Notes: generated by a model not told the origin, from the sequence alone. Positions 32,361 through 41,460 are shown, numbered from the stretch's first letter. The stretch is DNA of 64,000 nt from Arthrobacter sp. ISL-5 (GCF_018613835.1 NZ_JAGGPM010000014.1:29812-93811); one strand, 5' to 3'. Translations and numbers: made by a program.

Positions 32361-32935
32361 CCAGAATGTTGATTATCGGACCTCCGGGCTCCGGCAAGGG
32401 TACCCAGGCGGAACGCATCTCGGAGCGCCTCGGCGTCGTTGCGATTTCCACCGGCGACATCTTCCGTGCGAACGTCAGGGGCGAAACCCCGCTGGGCGTG
32501 GAGGCCAAGAAGTACATGGATGCCGGGGACTTTGTTCCCGACAGCGTGACCAACAAGATGGTCCGCGACCGCCTCAGCGAAGCCGACGTTGAGGACGGCT
32601 TCCTGTTGGACGGCTACCCGCGCACCACGGCGCAGGTTGACTACCTCGACGAGATCCTGGCCAACGGTGACCAGAAGCTCGACGTCGTCCTCCAGCTGAC
32701 CGCGGACGACGAGGAGCTCGTTGCGCGCCTCCTGGGCCGTGCCAAGGAAACCGGGCGCAGCGACGACAACGAGGGTGTTATCCGCCACCGCCTGGATCTC
32801 TACCACGAGCAGACCGAGGCCGTTGTGGCCAAGTACGCCGAGCGCGGCATCCTGACCCAGGTTGACGGCATCGGCGGCATTGACGAAGTCACCGACCGCG
32901 TCATGCAGGCCATCAAAGAGGCTCAGGCAGCCTGA
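32357..32935 (+). CDS. adk: Adenylate kinase, short (LID-less) type
   Basis: It interconverts ATP + AMP and two ADP. The 192 residues carry the P-loop GPPGSGKGTQA, AMP-binding ISTGDIFR and DGYPRT. The large LID domain of 214-residue enzymes is replaced by a short loop (LLGRAKETGRSDDNEGVIRH), as is usual in actinobacteria. The start overlaps secY by four bases. Confidence 0.97.
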   Translation: MTRMLIIGPPGSGKGTQAERISERLGVVAISTGDIFRANVRGETPLGVEAKKYMDAGDFVPDSVTNKMVRDRLSEADVEDGFLLDGYPRTTAQVDYLDEILANGDQKLDVVLQLTADDEELVARLLGRAKETGRSDDNEGVIRHRLDLYHEQTEAVVAKYAERGILTQVDGIGGIDEVTDRVMQAIKEAQAA

Positions 32936-32952
32936 TCTTGTCCTAACGCTAC

Positions 32953-32984
32953 GAGGCTCCTCCCGGTTCATTGGGAGGGGCCTC
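32953..32984 (+). terminator. Possible terminator or attenuator between adk and map
   Basis: GAGGCTCCTCCC pairs with GGGAGGGGCCTC (12 positions including one G-T) around an eight-base loop. The T tract is absent (CGGCTATTTGG follows), so read-through to map is likely. Confidence 0.5.
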
Positions 32985-33060
32985 CGGCTATTTGGCCCGC
33001 AGGGGCCAGCGCCGCACGGCTGTTCGGCCGGCGGCGGCACATTGAGAGGAAAAACCGCAG

Positions 33061-33888
33061 ATGGCATTCGGCCAGCCCCGGATTGAATACAAGACCAACG
33101 CGCAGATGCGGACCATGCACGAGGCCGGGCTGGTCCTGAGCCGCGCCTTGGACGCGGCTGTTGCCGCCGCCGCCCCGGGAGTCACCACGAAGCAGCTCGA
33201 CGATGCGTTCGCGGCGGTGCTCCTCGAGGCCGGAGCCAAGTCCAACTTCCTGGGCTACCACGGCTTCCCGGCCACCATCTGCACGTCGGTCAACGAGGAA
33301 GTGGTCCACGGCATCCCCGGGTCCAAGGTCCTGCAGGACGGCGACATCATCTCGATCGACGGCGGCGCGATCGTGGACGGCTGGCACTCCGATTCTGCCC
33401 GCACGGTGATCGTGGGAACCGCGGACCCCGAGGACCAGCGGCTCTCCGACGTCACCCAGGCTGCCATGTGGCGGGGGATCGCAGCGCTGGCCACGGGCAA
33501 GTTCGTGGGCGACGTCGGCTGCGCCGTGGACGACTACGTCTCCTCAGTGCCAGGCAAGCCGCTGGGCATCCTGGAGGACTACGTGGGGCACGGCATCGGC
33601 TCCGAGATGCACATGGCCCCGGATGTGCTCAACTACCGCACCAACCACCGCGGCCCGAAGATCCGTCCGGGCCTGTGCCTCGCGATCGAACCCATGCTGG
33701 TCCGCGGCAGCATCGAGACGGCGGTGCTGGACGACGACTGGACAGTGGTGACCACCGACGGCAAGCGTTCCTGCCAGTGGGAGCATTCCGTGGCTGTCCA
33801 CGAGAAGGGCATCTGGGTGCTTTCGGCGCCCGACGGCGGCGCGGCCCGGCTGGCGCCGCTGGGTGTGGTCCCGGTCCCGATCCCCTAA
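33061..33888 (+). CDS. map: Methionine aminopeptidase, type I
   Basis: It removes the initiator methionine from nascent proteins. The five metal ligands are present: Asp100 (SIDGG), Asp111 (SDSART), His178 (GHGIG), Glu210 (AIEPM) and Glu241 (WEHSV). The 275-residue length fits type Ia without a long N-terminal extension. GAGAGGA lies ahead of the ATG. Confidence 0.96.
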   Translation: MAFGQPRIEYKTNAQMRTMHEAGLVLSRALDAAVAAAAPGVTTKQLDDAFAAVLLEAGAKSNFLGYHGFPATICTSVNEEVVHGIPGSKVLQDGDIISIDGGAIVDGWHSDSARTVIVGTADPEDQRLSDVTQAAMWRGIAALATGKFVGDVGCAVDDYVSSVPGKPLGILEDYVGHGIGSEMHMAPDVLNYRTNHRGPKIRPGLCLAIEPMLVRGSIETAVLDDDWTVVTTDGKRSCQWEHSVAVHEKGIWVLSAPDGGAARLAPLGVVPVPIP

Positions 33889-33902
33889 CTCGCCCAGTTT
33901 CT

Positions 33903-33968
33903 CCCAACTGACTCGCAGTTGTTGTCGTTTTGGGGGCTCAAAACGACAACAACTGTGAGCTAGTTGGG
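33903..33968. repeat. 66-bp interspersed palindromic repeat, copy 2
   Basis: An inverted repeat with arms of about 29 bp (three mismatches) begins CCCAACT, ends AGTTGGG and has the centre TTTTG-ggGGCT-cAAAAC. Length, ends and centre match the element at 1869-1934 although the arm interiors differ. It starts 14 bases after the map stop. Confidence 0.8.
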
Positions 33969-33985
33969 TGGAGCGGGGTTTGTAG

Positions 33986-34960
33986 GTGGCCACGGGGGAG
34001 TCGCCAGGGGGCAGAATGGTGGCCATGGGAGCGACGGGATCCATCACTGATGTGCCGGGCCTGCGGGTCGGGCAGCGGCAGAAGAACGACGGCGGCTGGC
34101 TGAGTGGCGTGACGGTGGTCCTGCCGCCGCCGGGGACGGTGGGCTCGGTGGACGTCCGCGGGGGAGGCCCCGGCACCCACGAGACCGATGCGCTGGACCC
34201 CACGACGCTCGTTCCCACCGTCGACGCCGTGGTGCTCACCGGAGGCAGCGCCTACGGACTGGTTTCGGCCCACGGCGCCCAGCGCTGGTGCGAGGAGCAG
34301 GGCCGGGGCTTCGAGGTCCAGGGCGGCGTGGTGCCCATCGTCCCGGCCGCGGCCATCTTCGACATCGGCAGGGGAGGCGACTTCAGCGCCCGCCCGGACG
34401 CCGAGATGGGCTACGAAGCGGCCGCCGCCGCCGGTGCCGAGAAGGAGGGGCACGACGTCGAACGCGGCAACGTGGGAGCCGGCACCGGAGCGGTCATCGG
34501 GCGGGGAAAATTCAAAGGCGGAGTGGGAACGGCTTCGGTCACGCTCGAGAACGGCGTGGTGGTCGGCGCCCTGGCAGTAGTGAACGCACTGGGCCTGCCG
34601 TTCACTGCGCCGGGTGAGCCTGGGACGGACCCCGGGCCGCAGCTCAACACCACGCTCGTGGTGGTCGCCACGAATGCGGCGCTCGACCCGGCCGAGTGCA
34701 AGCGCACCGCTTCCGCCGCCCACGCCGGACTGGCCAGGGCACTGAACCCTAGCCACACGCTCGCCGACGGGGACACCGTGTTCTGCCTGGCCACCGGGGC
34801 GGGCACCTTGGACCGCAGTACGGAAGCTGCCCGGCAGGTGAGTCTCATCACCTTGCAGAGTGCGGCAGCCGACGTCGTACGCCTGGCGATCCTGGATGGG
34901 ATCGCCAGCGCAGAGGCCGTGACCACCGCGGCTGGCACTTTTGAGGCCTACAGGTTCTGA
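33986..34960 (+). CDS. P1-family peptidase (DmpA/L-aminopeptidase type)
   Basis: The product (324 residues from GTG 33986) matches self-cleaving N-terminal nucleophile peptidases of the P1/S58 family. ITDVPGLRVGQ at the N-terminus, LTGGSAYGL near residue 84 and GAGTGAVIGRGKFKGGVG near 164 are typical. The LNTTLVVVATNA segment (Asn221-Thr222-Thr223) is where the family cleaves itself and forms the new nucleophile. ATG 34016, with AGGGGG ahead of it, is a likely alternative start. No signal peptide is seen. Substrate is unknown; the family includes D- and L-aminopeptidases. It is inserted between map and infA. Confidence 0.85.
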   Translation: MATGESPGGRMVAMGATGSITDVPGLRVGQRQKNDGGWLSGVTVVLPPPGTVGSVDVRGGGPGTHETDALDPTTLVPTVDAVVLTGGSAYGLVSAHGAQRWCEEQGRGFEVQGGVVPIVPAAAIFDIGRGGDFSARPDAEMGYEAAAAAGAEKEGHDVERGNVGAGTGAVIGRGKFKGGVGTASVTLENGVVVGALAVVNALGLPFTAPGEPGTDPGPQLNTTLVVVATNAALDPAECKRTASAAHAGLARALNPSHTLADGDTVFCLATGAGTLDRSTEAARQVSLITLQSAAADVVRLAILDGIASAEAVTTAAGTFEAYRF

Positions 34961-34972
34961 GGCGTTCAGATT

Positions 34973-35002
34973 TTGATGCGCACGGCGGCGATCTGCGCTA
35001 AC
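34973..35002 (+). promoter_or_regulatory. Candidate promoter of the infA-rplQ operon
   Basis: TTGATG (34973-34978), 18-bp spacer, GCTAAC (34997-35002). It is the best pair in the gap after the P1 peptidase; a leader of about 165 bases would follow. Confidence 0.38.
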
Positions 35003-35171
35003 ATGGCTGGATTTAACATTCTGGGCCAAATGCCGTAATGTTGCTTGTTGGTTGTCTGCCCTGCCACGCCCATTTGCGGCCGGAGGGCGACGGTCAATCA
35101 AATCAAAAAACGTCCGTAGTCATGCCCGGTGCAATCCGGAGGGCTGCGGCAAACAACAGTTAGCGGAGGAT

Positions 35172-35393
35172 ATGGCCAAGAAGGACGGGGTCATAGAGAT
35201 CGAGGGCGTAGTGACTGAGGCGCTGCCCAACGCGATGTTTCGTGTTGAGCTCACCAACAAGCACGTCGTTCTGGCACACATCTCTGGAAAAATGCGTCAG
35301 CACTACATCAGGATTCTCCCTGAGGACCGGGTAGTGGTGGAGCTGAGCCCTTACGACCTGACACGTGGTCGTATCGTCTACCGCTACAAGTAA
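35172..35393 (+). CDS. infA: Translation initiation factor IF-1
   Basis: IF-1 binds the 30S A site during initiation. The start is ATG 35172 with GCGGAGGA just upstream; the longer open frame lacks a start signal. The 73 residues [20 protein letters not shown] to GRIVYRYK are the standard OB-fold protein. Confidence 0.97.
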   Translation: MAKKDGVIEIEGVVTEALPNAMFRVELTNKHVVLAHISGKMRQHYIRILPEDRVVVELSPYDLTRGRIVYRYK

Positions 35394-35463
35394 ACGTTGG
35401 GCGGCCAGAGCAACTGCCGAAGGCCGGTCCATCGGACCAACTGCTATCACGCAAAGGAACGCC

Positions 35464-35577
35464 ATGAAGGTCAAGCCGAGCGTCAAGCAGATCTGCGAAA
35501 AGTGCAAAGTGATCCGCCGTAATGGCCGGGTCATGGTGATCTGCGAGAACCCGCGCCACAAGCAGCGCCAGGGCTAA
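35464..35577 (+). CDS. rpmJ: 50S ribosomal protein L36
   Basis: The 37-residue protein [20 protein letters not shown] keeps the zinc ligands Cys11, Cys14, Cys27 and His32 (C+ form). It lies between infA and rpsM. Confidence 0.97.
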   Translation: MKVKPSVKQICEKCKVIRRNGRVMVICENPRHKQRQG

Positions 35578-35750
35578 TTCCCTTCCGGGAACCCCTGGGT
35601 TGCTAACCCACGCAAGTAAATAAAAGGCAGCACAAGCTGAACTGGGACGTATGAGCCCGGACAGCTAACCCCTGGTCGGAGGCTGGGGCCGCACTGAAAG
35701 TGCGGGTGTACTGCCTACGACCTCCGGTTTATTCAAGGAGCACTGCCACT

Positions 35751-36125
35751 ATGGCTCGTCTCGCTGGCGTAGACATTCCCCGCGAAAAGCGGCTGGAAAT
35801 TGCGCTTACTTACATCTACGGCGTGGGTAAGACCCGTGCACACGAAACCCTGGCTGCCACCGGCATCAGCGCAGACGTCCGGGTCAAGGACCTGACGGAT
35901 GCGCAGCTGGTAGAGCTGCGTGACTACATTGAAGGCAACTACAAGGTTGAGGGTGACCTTCGCCGCGAAGTAGCAGCAGATATCCGCCGCAAGGTTGAGA
36001 TCGGCAGCTACGAAGGCCTGCGTCACCGCAAGGGCCTGCCCGTACGCGGACAGCGTACGAAGACCAACGCCCGTACCCGCAAGGGCCCGAAGCGTACCGT
36101 CGCCGGCAAGAAGAAGGCCCGTTAA
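35751..36125 (+). CDS. rpsM: 30S ribosomal protein S13
   Basis: S13 forms intersubunit bridges in the 30S head. The start is ATG 35751 ([20 protein letters not shown]) with CAAGGAG upstream. 124 residues, ending in the basic tail [15 protein letters not shown]. Confidence 0.97.
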   Translation: MARLAGVDIPREKRLEIALTYIYGVGKTRAHETLAATGISADVRVKDLTDAQLVELRDYIEGNYKVEGDLRREVAADIRRKVEIGSYEGLRHRKGLPVRGQRTKTNARTRKGPKRTVAGKKKAR

Positions 36126-36130
36126 GTCCT

Positions 36131-36179
36131 CATTTGCCCCCTGAAATCGCTGGCGCGATTTCAAGGAACCCGGCAAATG
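36131..36179 (+). other. Nested stem-loops between rpsM and rpsK
   Basis: An outer stem CATTTGCC (36131-36138)/GGCAAATG (36172-36179) encloses a perfect inner hairpin TGAAATCGC/GCGATTTCA (36142-36163). No T tract follows. It may be a protein-binding or processing site in the alpha-operon mRNA. Confidence 0.55.
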
Positions 36180-36227
36180 TGGGAAATAGCGATCGCTTTC
36201 CCCCGATAACTTTCTGTAGGAGAAAAA

Positions 36228-36629
36228 ATGCCCCCGAAGACTCGTGGCGCGGTTCGCAAGCCGCGTAAGAAGGACAAGAAGAATATCGCGCTTGGCCAGG
36301 CGCACATCAAGAGCACCTTTAACAACACCATCGTGTCCATCACGGACCCGAACGGTGCTGTCATCTCCTGGGCTTCCGCCGGTGAGGTTGGATTCAAGGG
36401 CTCGCGTAAGTCCACCCCGTTCGCTGCACAGATGGCCGCCGAAGCTGCCGCCAAGCGCGCACAGGAGCACGGCCTGAAGAAGGTTGACGTGTTCGTCAAG
36501 GGACCGGGATCCGGACGGGAGACCGCCATCCGTTCGCTGCAGGCCGCTGGCCTTGAGGTCGGCTCCATCCAGGACGTCACCCCCGCCGCTCACAACGGTT
36601 GCCGTCCGCCGAAGCGCCGCCGCGTCTAA
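36228..36629 (+). CDS. rpsK: 30S ribosomal protein S11
   Basis: S11 lies on the 30S platform near the E site. The 133 residues include [40 protein letters not shown] and the C-terminal [18 protein letters not shown]. Normal length. Confidence 0.97.
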   Translation: MPPKTRGAVRKPRKKDKKNIALGQAHIKSTFNNTIVSITDPNGAVISWASAGEVGFKGSRKSTPFAAQMAAEAAAKRAQEHGLKKVDVFVKGPGSGRETAIRSLQAAGLEVGSIQDVTPAAHNGCRPPKRRRV

Positions 36630-36726
36630 GCCTTTTCCGCAGTCGGAGCTTGCCCGGACCCTTACCGGGTCCGGGCAAGCCCGCCGCGTTAAGTCTTCAG
36701 ACCGATTTTCCACCACCTGTGTTGCG

Positions 36727-36737
36727 TCATATAGCGG
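36727..36737 (+). promoter_or_regulatory. TCATATAGCGG motif upstream of rpoA
   Basis: An exact copy of the 11-mer found twice upstream of rpoB, here 24 bases before the rpoA start. It contains TATAGC, which could serve as a -10, with TTTTCC 18 bases upstream as a weak -35. Confidence 0.35.
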
Positions 36738-36760
36738 ATGCTCGCCGAAAGGAAACCTAA

Positions 36761-37771
36761 GTGCTCATTGCACAGCGCCCCACCCTCTCCGAAGAGGTCG
36801 TCTCCGATAACCGCTCCCGTTTCATCATTGAACCGCTGGAGCCGGGCTTCGGTTACACCCTCGGAAACTCCCTCCGCCGTACCCTGCTCTCCTCCATCCC
36901 CGGTGCCGCTGTAACCAGCCTCCGGATCGATGGCGTGCTGCACGAGTTCACCACGGTTCCGGGTGTCAAGGAAGATGTCACCGAGATCATCCTGAACATC
37001 AAGAACCTGTCCGTGTCCTCCGAGCACGACGAGCCGGTTGTTGCTTACCTGCGCAAGCAGGGCCCCGGAGTCGTCACCGCCGCGGACATCGCTCCGCCGG
37101 CCGGCGTCGAGTTCCACAACCCGGATCTGCACATTGCCACGCTGAACTCGAAGGGCAAGTTCGAGCTCGAACTGACCATCGAGCGCGGCCGCGGCTACGT
37201 TTCGGCAGCTCAGAACAAGTCCGGCGACGCCGAGATCGGCCGCATTCCGGTCGACTCGATCTACTCGCCGGTGCTGAAGGTTACTTTCCGCGTGGAAGCC
37301 ACCCGTGTTGAGCAGCGCACCGACTTCGACAAGCTCATTGTCGACGTCGAGACCAAGCAGGCCATCGCCCCGCGCGATGCCGTTGCTTCGGCAGGTACCA
37401 CCCTGGTGGAACTGTTCGGTCTGGCCCGCGAGCTGAACACCGCAGCTGAAGGTATCGAGATTGGCCCGTCGCCGACGGATGCTGCCCTGGCAGCAGACAT
37501 GGCCCTGCCGATCGAGGATCTGGACCTCACCGTCCGTTCCTACAACTGCCTCAAGCGTGAGGGCATCCACACCGTGGGTGAACTCGTTGCCCGCTCCGAG
37601 GCTGACCTGATGGACATCCGTAACTTCGGTGCGAAGTCCATTGATGAGGTCAAGGCAAAGCTGGTTGAACTGGGCCTGTCCCTCAAGGACTCGCCTCCCG
37701 GTTTCGACCTGGCCGCCCGCGCCGCAGCCATCGAAGAGGACGACGCCGCGTTCAGCGACGACGAGCTCTAA
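36761..37771 (+). CDS. rpoA: DNA-directed RNA polymerase subunit alpha
   Basis: Alpha dimers nucleate polymerase assembly, and the C-terminal domain contacts upstream DNA and activators. The GTG start ([20 protein letters not shown]) is preceded by GAAAGGA. The N-terminal domain ([20 protein letters not shown] near 26-45) and C-terminal domain ([20 protein letters not shown] near 252-271) are intact. 336 residues, with an acidic tail ending AAFSDDEL. Confidence 0.97.
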   Translation: MLIAQRPTLSEEVVSDNRSRFIIEPLEPGFGYTLGNSLRRTLLSSIPGAAVTSLRIDGVLHEFTTVPGVKEDVTEIILNIKNLSVSSEHDEPVVAYLRKQGPGVVTAADIAPPAGVEFHNPDLHIATLNSKGKFELELTIERGRGYVSAAQNKSGDAEIGRIPVDSIYSPVLKVTFRVEATRVEQRTDFDKLIVDVETKQAIAPRDAVASAGTTLVELFGLARELNTAAEGIEIGPSPTDAALAADMALPIEDLDLTVRSYNCLKREGIHTVGELVARSEADLMDIRNFGAKSIDEVKAKLVELGLSLKDSPPGFDLAARAAAIEEDDAAFSDDEL

Positions 37772-37848
37772 CAAGCAGATCTTGGCCGGCGGGCTGGATG
37801 CACCACGTTGTGCGCAGCCCACCGGCTTCCATATGAGGAGAAACAATT

Positions 37849-38424
37849 ATGCCTACCCCCACTAAGGGTCCGCGCCTCGGAGGCGGCCCGGCTCACGAGC
37901 GTCTCATGCTCGCGAACCTGGCAGCAGCACTGTTCGAGCACAAGCGGATCACCACCACGGTGACCAAGGCCAAGCGCCTGAAGCCGTACGCAGAGCGTCT
38001 GGTCACCTTCGCCAAGCGCGGCGACCTCGCTTCCCGCCGTCGTGTACTCGGCCTGATCAGCAACAAGGGCGTCGTCCACGAGCTGTTCACCGACATTGCT
38101 CAGGCAGTGGAGAACCGCGATGGCGGCTACACCCGCATCACCAAGATCGGCAACCGCAAGGGCGACAACGCTCCCATGGCTGTCATCGAACTGGTCCTCG
38201 AGCCGGTTTCCGCCAAGCAGGCCGTTGTAGCCGAGGCTACTGCTGCTGCTAAGCGCGATGCAGACAAGGCTGCTCCGGCCGCCGAGGAAGCTGCTGCTCC
38301 TGTTGCAGAAGAAGAGGTCGTCGAGACCGAAGCTGCTGCAACCGAAGAGGCTCCGGCCGCTGAGGAAGCTCCCGCTGAGGAAGCTGCTGACGAGTCTGCT
38401 GCTGAGGAAAAGGACGCGAAGTAA
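37849..38424 (+). CDS. rplQ: 50S ribosomal protein L17, with Ala/Glu-rich tail
   Basis: L17 lies beside the tunnel exit. The core (residues 1-125) begins [20 protein letters not shown] and contains [21 protein letters not shown] low-complexity Ala/Glu tail of about 60 residues brings it to 191, against about 120 in E. coli. It ends the alpha operon; a terminator hairpin follows inside the start of truA. Confidence 0.96.
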   Translation: MPTPTKGPRLGGGPAHERLMLANLAAALFEHKRITTTVTKAKRLKPYAERLVTFAKRGDLASRRRVLGLISNKGVVHELFTDIAQAVENRDGGYTRITKIGNRKGDNAPMAVIELVLEPVSAKQAVVAEATAAAKRDADKAAPAAEEAAAPVAEEEVVETEAAATEEAPAAEEAPAEEAADESAAEEKDAK

Positions 38425-38440
38425 TTCGCTGATTCCTTCG

Positions 38441-38458
38441 CATAGACTTAAGTCTATG
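38441..38458 (+). promoter_or_regulatory. 18-bp perfect palindrome with TAGACT -10, overlapping the truA ATG
   Basis: CATAGACTTAAGTCTATG is its own reverse complement. It contains TAGACT at 38443-38448, the -10 seen before rpsL and secY, and ends on the ATG of truA (38456-38458). Transcription from that -10 would begin at or next to the ATG, giving a leaderless message. The -35 region is poor. The palindrome could equally be an operator. Confidence 0.45.
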
Positions 38459-39346
38459 AACGACCAAAAACCCGCGGCCCCCGTTTTGAGGGGCGGCGGG
38501 TTTTTGCGTATCCGGCTTGATTTGGCGTACGACGGCGGCCCCTTCAGCGGGTGGGCCCTGCAGCCTGGCCTCCGCACAGTCCAGGGAACCCTCGAGGAGG
38601 CGCTGGAACTGCTCATCCGGCGTCCGGTCCGCGTCACGGTCGCGGGACGGACCGATGCCGGCGTGCATGCCCGAGGCCAGGTTGTCCACCTCGACCTCAC
38701 GGAAGCCGAGTGGCTGGGACTGAACCGCGGTGCGGAACTCGATCCCGCCGTCGCGCTCTTGCGTCGGCTGCGCGGAGCGCTCAGCCGGGGCCTGGGGGAC
38801 CTGACCGGTGCGATCGTGGTTCACCAGGTGTCCATCGCCCCGGAGGGCTTCGACGCCCGGTTCTCGGCGCTGTGGCGGCGCTACAGCTACCGCATTGCCG
38901 ATGGCCCTGCGCTCTGGGATCCGCTGGGCCGCTACGACACGCTATGGCACAAGAGCCCGCTGGACGTTGACCTCCTGAATGAGGGTTCGGTGCAGCTGCT
39001 GGGCCTGCAGAACTTCCTGTCCTACTGCAAGCCGCGGGAGGGCTCCACCACCATCCGCGAACTGCAGCGCTTCGAGTTTGCCCGCGGCGAGGACGGCGTC
39101 ATCGTGGCCACGGTCCAGGCGGACGCGTTCTGCCACAACATGGTGCGTGCGCTGGTGGGGTCGGCGCTGTACGTGGGGGAGGGGCTGGAACCTCCGGGCT
39201 GGCTGCACGAGCGGCTGCTGGCCAGGAAGCGCGATGCCCGATCGGTGCTGGCGGCGCCGCACCCGCTGGTGCTGGAAGAGGTGGCCTATCCGTCCGATGA
39301 CGAACTGCTGGCCCGGGCCGAGCTGACGCGGGCCCTGCGGGAGTAA
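38456..39346 (+). CDS. truA: tRNA pseudouridine(38-40) synthase
   Basis: TruA makes pseudouridine at positions 38-40 of the tRNA anticodon arm. The catalytic aspartate is in AGRTDAGVHARGQVVHLD (Asp67 from ATG 38456). SALWRRYSYRI and ADAFCHNMVRALVGSALYVG are also typical. The ATG start gives 296 residues but places a terminator hairpin in codons 4-17; a TTG at 38504, right after the hairpin, gives MRIRLDLAYDGGPFSGWALQ and about 280 residues, which fits the family's usual beginning. Either start is possible. Confidence 0.94.
   Translation: MNDQKPAAPVLRGGGFLRIRLDLAYDGGPFSGWALQPGLRTVQGTLEEALELLIRRPVRVTVAGRTDAGVHARGQVVHLDLTEAEWLGLNRGAELDPAVALLRRLRGALSRGLGDLTGAIVVHQVSIAPEGFDARFSALWRRYSYRIADGPALWDPLGRYDTLWHKSPLDVDLLNEGSVQLLGLQNFLSYCKPREGSTTIRELQRFEFARGEDGVIVATVQADAFCHNMVRALVGSALYVGEGLEPPGWLHERLLARKRDARSVLAAPHPLVLEEVAYPSDDELLARAELTRALRE
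38466..38505 (+). terminator. Intrinsic terminator hairpin within the truA 5' end
   Basis: AAAAACCCGC-G-GCCCC (38466-38481) pairs with GGGGC-G-GCGGGTTTTT (38490-38505): 15 pairs, one G/G mismatch, eight-base loop, ending in five T. It is 42 bases after the rplQ stop but inside the longest truA frame (codons 4-17). Confidence 0.85.
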
Positions 39347-39685
39347 GTCGTTAAGTTAGTTCCTTACCGCGATTGGGTCTGGATCGGGGGCGTTGTAGGC
39401 TCTCGACCAACCCAGGGGCGCCGGGTATGGCTAAAGCTAGCTCGCTGGATTGCCTTCCCACCTCCGTGCAGGTCGAATGCCCCACCAACACGCCAGTCAG
39501 TACAGCGGACCCTACGACGACTCCCGGGGTCGGAACATTGAGCTACGACGAAGCCACCCAGGGGTGTGGAAGACTGAGGACAGCTGGGCCGGAACACGTC
39601 GGACGTTCGATATGACGCTGAACGACGGCGGCTCACGCCAGGCGATGTTCAGGTTTGTCCGGTGACGGAGAAAGGTGCGCCGGCC
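39347..39685. other. Intergenic stretch at the left edge of the accessory island
   Basis: This stretch follows truA and precedes a small membrane-protein gene. Only one weak open frame (39477-39665) is worth naming. No repeats or terminator with a T tract were found. Confidence 0.35.
39477..39665 (+). CDS. Doubtful 62-residue hypothetical protein
   Basis: ATG 39477 opens MPHQHASQYSGPYDDSRGRN and continues to a stop that overlaps a GTG (39662) in frame with the next gene. Composition is polar (Arg, Ser, Asp, Gly) with no membrane segment, and no family was recognised. It may be a real small gene, a fragment, or chance. Confidence 0.22.
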   Translation: MPHQHASQYSGPYDDSRGRNIELRRSHPGVWKTEDSWAGTRRTFDMTLNDGGSRQAMFRFVR

Positions 39686-40087
39686 ATGAGTCAGGAACGT
39701 GCTTCAATCCGCCGTCGGGGCTGGCCTGGCGTCATGCTCTGGTCGATCCTGGTCGTCTCATCCATCGTCCTGATGGTCATCGGCTTGCTGAGGTCATTTT
39801 TCATCGGCTATACGGCGATACCGGAATTTGTAGAAGACGCACGAGTCGGCAGCCTCTACCTGCTAGCTGGTTCCGCAGCCTCGCTCGCAGCTGCACTTTG
39901 GTCGTTCTTGCGAGGCTACCCGCACTGGGTAACGGCCTGCGTGGCAGCTCCCGCCGTCCTAATCGGGGGAGTCGCCCTCGTGTGGCCTTACAGCTTGCTG
40001 CGGCATATCGTGGCCGTCGTGGCCCTGCCGGGAGCGATCGCAGGAATCATCGGCGGAATGGTGGACCGCGGCTACCGCCGAACCTGA
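39686..40087 (+). CDS. Hypothetical four-helix membrane protein
   Basis: The start is placed at ATG 39686 because GAGAAAGG lies 10 bases upstream; GTG 39662 would add eight residues. The 133-residue product starts MSQERASIRRRGWPGVMLW with a basic N-terminus, then about four hydrophobic helices (near residues 16-36, 55-72, 80-100 and 103-122), ending DRGYRRT. No known family was recognised. Confidence 0.6.
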   Translation: MSQERASIRRRGWPGVMLWSILVVSSIVLMVIGLLRSFFIGYTAIPEFVEDARVGSLYLLAGSAASLAAALWSFLRGYPHWVTACVAAPAVLIGGVALVWPYSLLRHIVAVVALPGAIAGIIGGMVDRGYRRT

Positions 40088-40109
40088 TAGAGGGGGAACC
40101 TCACGAGTG

Positions 40110-40391
40110 TCAGGCGTTGCGGCCCTCTGACGAAAAAAGGGCGATGGTGATGTACGTGAAGATGGCCATGTAGGCGCAGCCGACGACGACAGCGGCAATG
40201 GCCAAGCCGCGGCCGCGTTCACCTGTGGTCTTGATCTGATTCAGGGCGATGAACCCAAGGATGATGCCGGTTACTCCGATAAGGAACGATGAGGCAAATG
40301 CGGCGACAGCAAGTGTGTTGGTCCTGGCGGGGGCGGATCCGGCGCCGCCCTGGTGCTGTGGTGGTGGCGCTTGGTATTGGGGAGTGCTCAT
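40110..40391 (-). CDS. DUF4190-type small membrane protein
   Basis: The start is ATG 40391 with GAAAGGG upstream; 18 further upstream in-frame residues look untranslated. The 93-residue product has a Pro/Gln-rich cytoplasmic N-terminus (MSTPQYQAPPPQHQGGAGSA) and two membrane helices: LAVAAFASSFLIGVTGIILGF, written here in two parts LAVAAFASSFLI and GVTGIILGF, followed by IALNQIKTTGERGRGLAIAA leading into the second. This is the DUF4190 pattern common in actinobacteria. Function is unknown. Confidence 0.75.
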   Translation of the reverse strand: MSTPQYQAPPPQHQGGAGSAPARTNTLAVAAFASSFLIGVTGIILGFIALNQIKTTGERGRGLAIAAVVVGCAYMAIFTYITIALFSSEGRNA

Positions 40392-40592
40392 CGCTAATGC
40401 CCTTTCAAGTTCAAAGTCGGTCGTCCGCAAGATGCTGAGATGCACAAGGTATCAAGTGCGCCGGGCCCTTTGTACTTGGTCAGAAGGACTTGCCTCAGGG
40501 GCCTATCCGCGTTGTGTTGGCGATGGGCAGGGAAACAGTGCCGACGTCGGTCCCTTCAACCCTCGCGGCCCCCTGCCGCCGAAGACCATCCC

Positions 40593-41348
40593 TCAGCGTG
40601 CAGTGAGCTGGTACACCGACACGTGACTGCGCGATTCGACGGTGAATTCGCTGCGGTCCCAGTCCGCCCACCTGGATTCCAGCGCAAACCCGGCTAGCCG
40701 CGCCATGAGATCGAGCTCGCTGGGCCAGATGTATCGGTGTGGTGTCCGTCCGATCCGTGCATCCCGCCCATCCGATAGTTCTGGGCCGAATCGCACGTGG
40801 TGCGAGATGACGTGCTGGTGCAGCACGTCATAGGTATCGACTAGCAGATACCCGGGCTGACTCACCTCGACCGACCCGCCGCGTCCGGGTGGTAGCGAAC
40901 GCAGTTGTGGCACCCAGAGCTCAATGACGAAGCGCCCGCCAGGTGCAAGATGGCGAGCAGCGTTCTGGAAACACCGGACCTGTTCGTCCTGGGTCAAGAG
41001 GTTGGCGATGGTGTTGAACACCAGGAACGCAAGCGAGAAGTTGTCGCCCGCCGCTGCCTCGGTCATGTCGCCCTGCACGACTGGTATGTGGTCCTCTCCG
41101 ACCTTCTCACGTAGACGGGAGATCATCGCGTGAGACAGTTCGATGCCGCTGACCTGGACCCCGGCCTCTGAGAGGGGGATGGCGACACGACCCGTGCCAA
41201 TGGCAAACTCAATGGCCGGACCGTCGCCCGCGAGCTTTGACAGTACCTCTACCGTGGGGGCCAGTACCTCGGGGGAGAACATTCCCTCTCCGGGCGTGTC
41301 GTACTGATTCGCGGCGTCGTCGTCCCAGAGCTGTTGCTGGTTGATCAT
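40593..41348 (-). CDS. Class I SAM-dependent methyltransferase
   Basis: The 251-residue protein has motif I IEFAIGTGRVAIPLSEAG (residues 46-63), the acidic end of strand 2 (SGIELS), motif II-like VVQGDMTE and NTIANLLTQDEQVRCFQNAA, then APGGRFVIELWVP. This is a Rossmann-type methyltransferase domain. The C-terminal part (HRYIWPSELDLMARLAGFAL) resembles small-molecule methyltransferases. The substrate is unknown and no pathway genes adjoin it. Confidence 0.85.
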   Translation of the reverse strand: MINQQQLWDDDAANQYDTPGEGMFSPEVLAPTVEVLSKLAGDGPAIEFAIGTGRVAIPLSEAGVQVSGIELSHAMISRLREKVGEDHIPVVQGDMTEAAAGDNFSLAFLVFNTIANLLTQDEQVRCFQNAARHLAPGGRFVIELWVPQLRSLPPGRGGSVEVSQPGYLLVDTYDVLHQHVISHHVRFGPELSDGRDARIGRTPHRYIWPSELDLMARLAGFALESRWADWDRSEFTVESRSHVSVYQLTAR

Positions 41349-41460
41349 CCCGCCACTATTGCACGCGACTGAGCAGCAGCTGCTGAAATCCCGAAGGCTG
41401 GCACCTCGAAAAGGTGCCGGCCCTCGCTGCGTCGGCAGGTCCGGAGCTCCGTGGTGGGCC

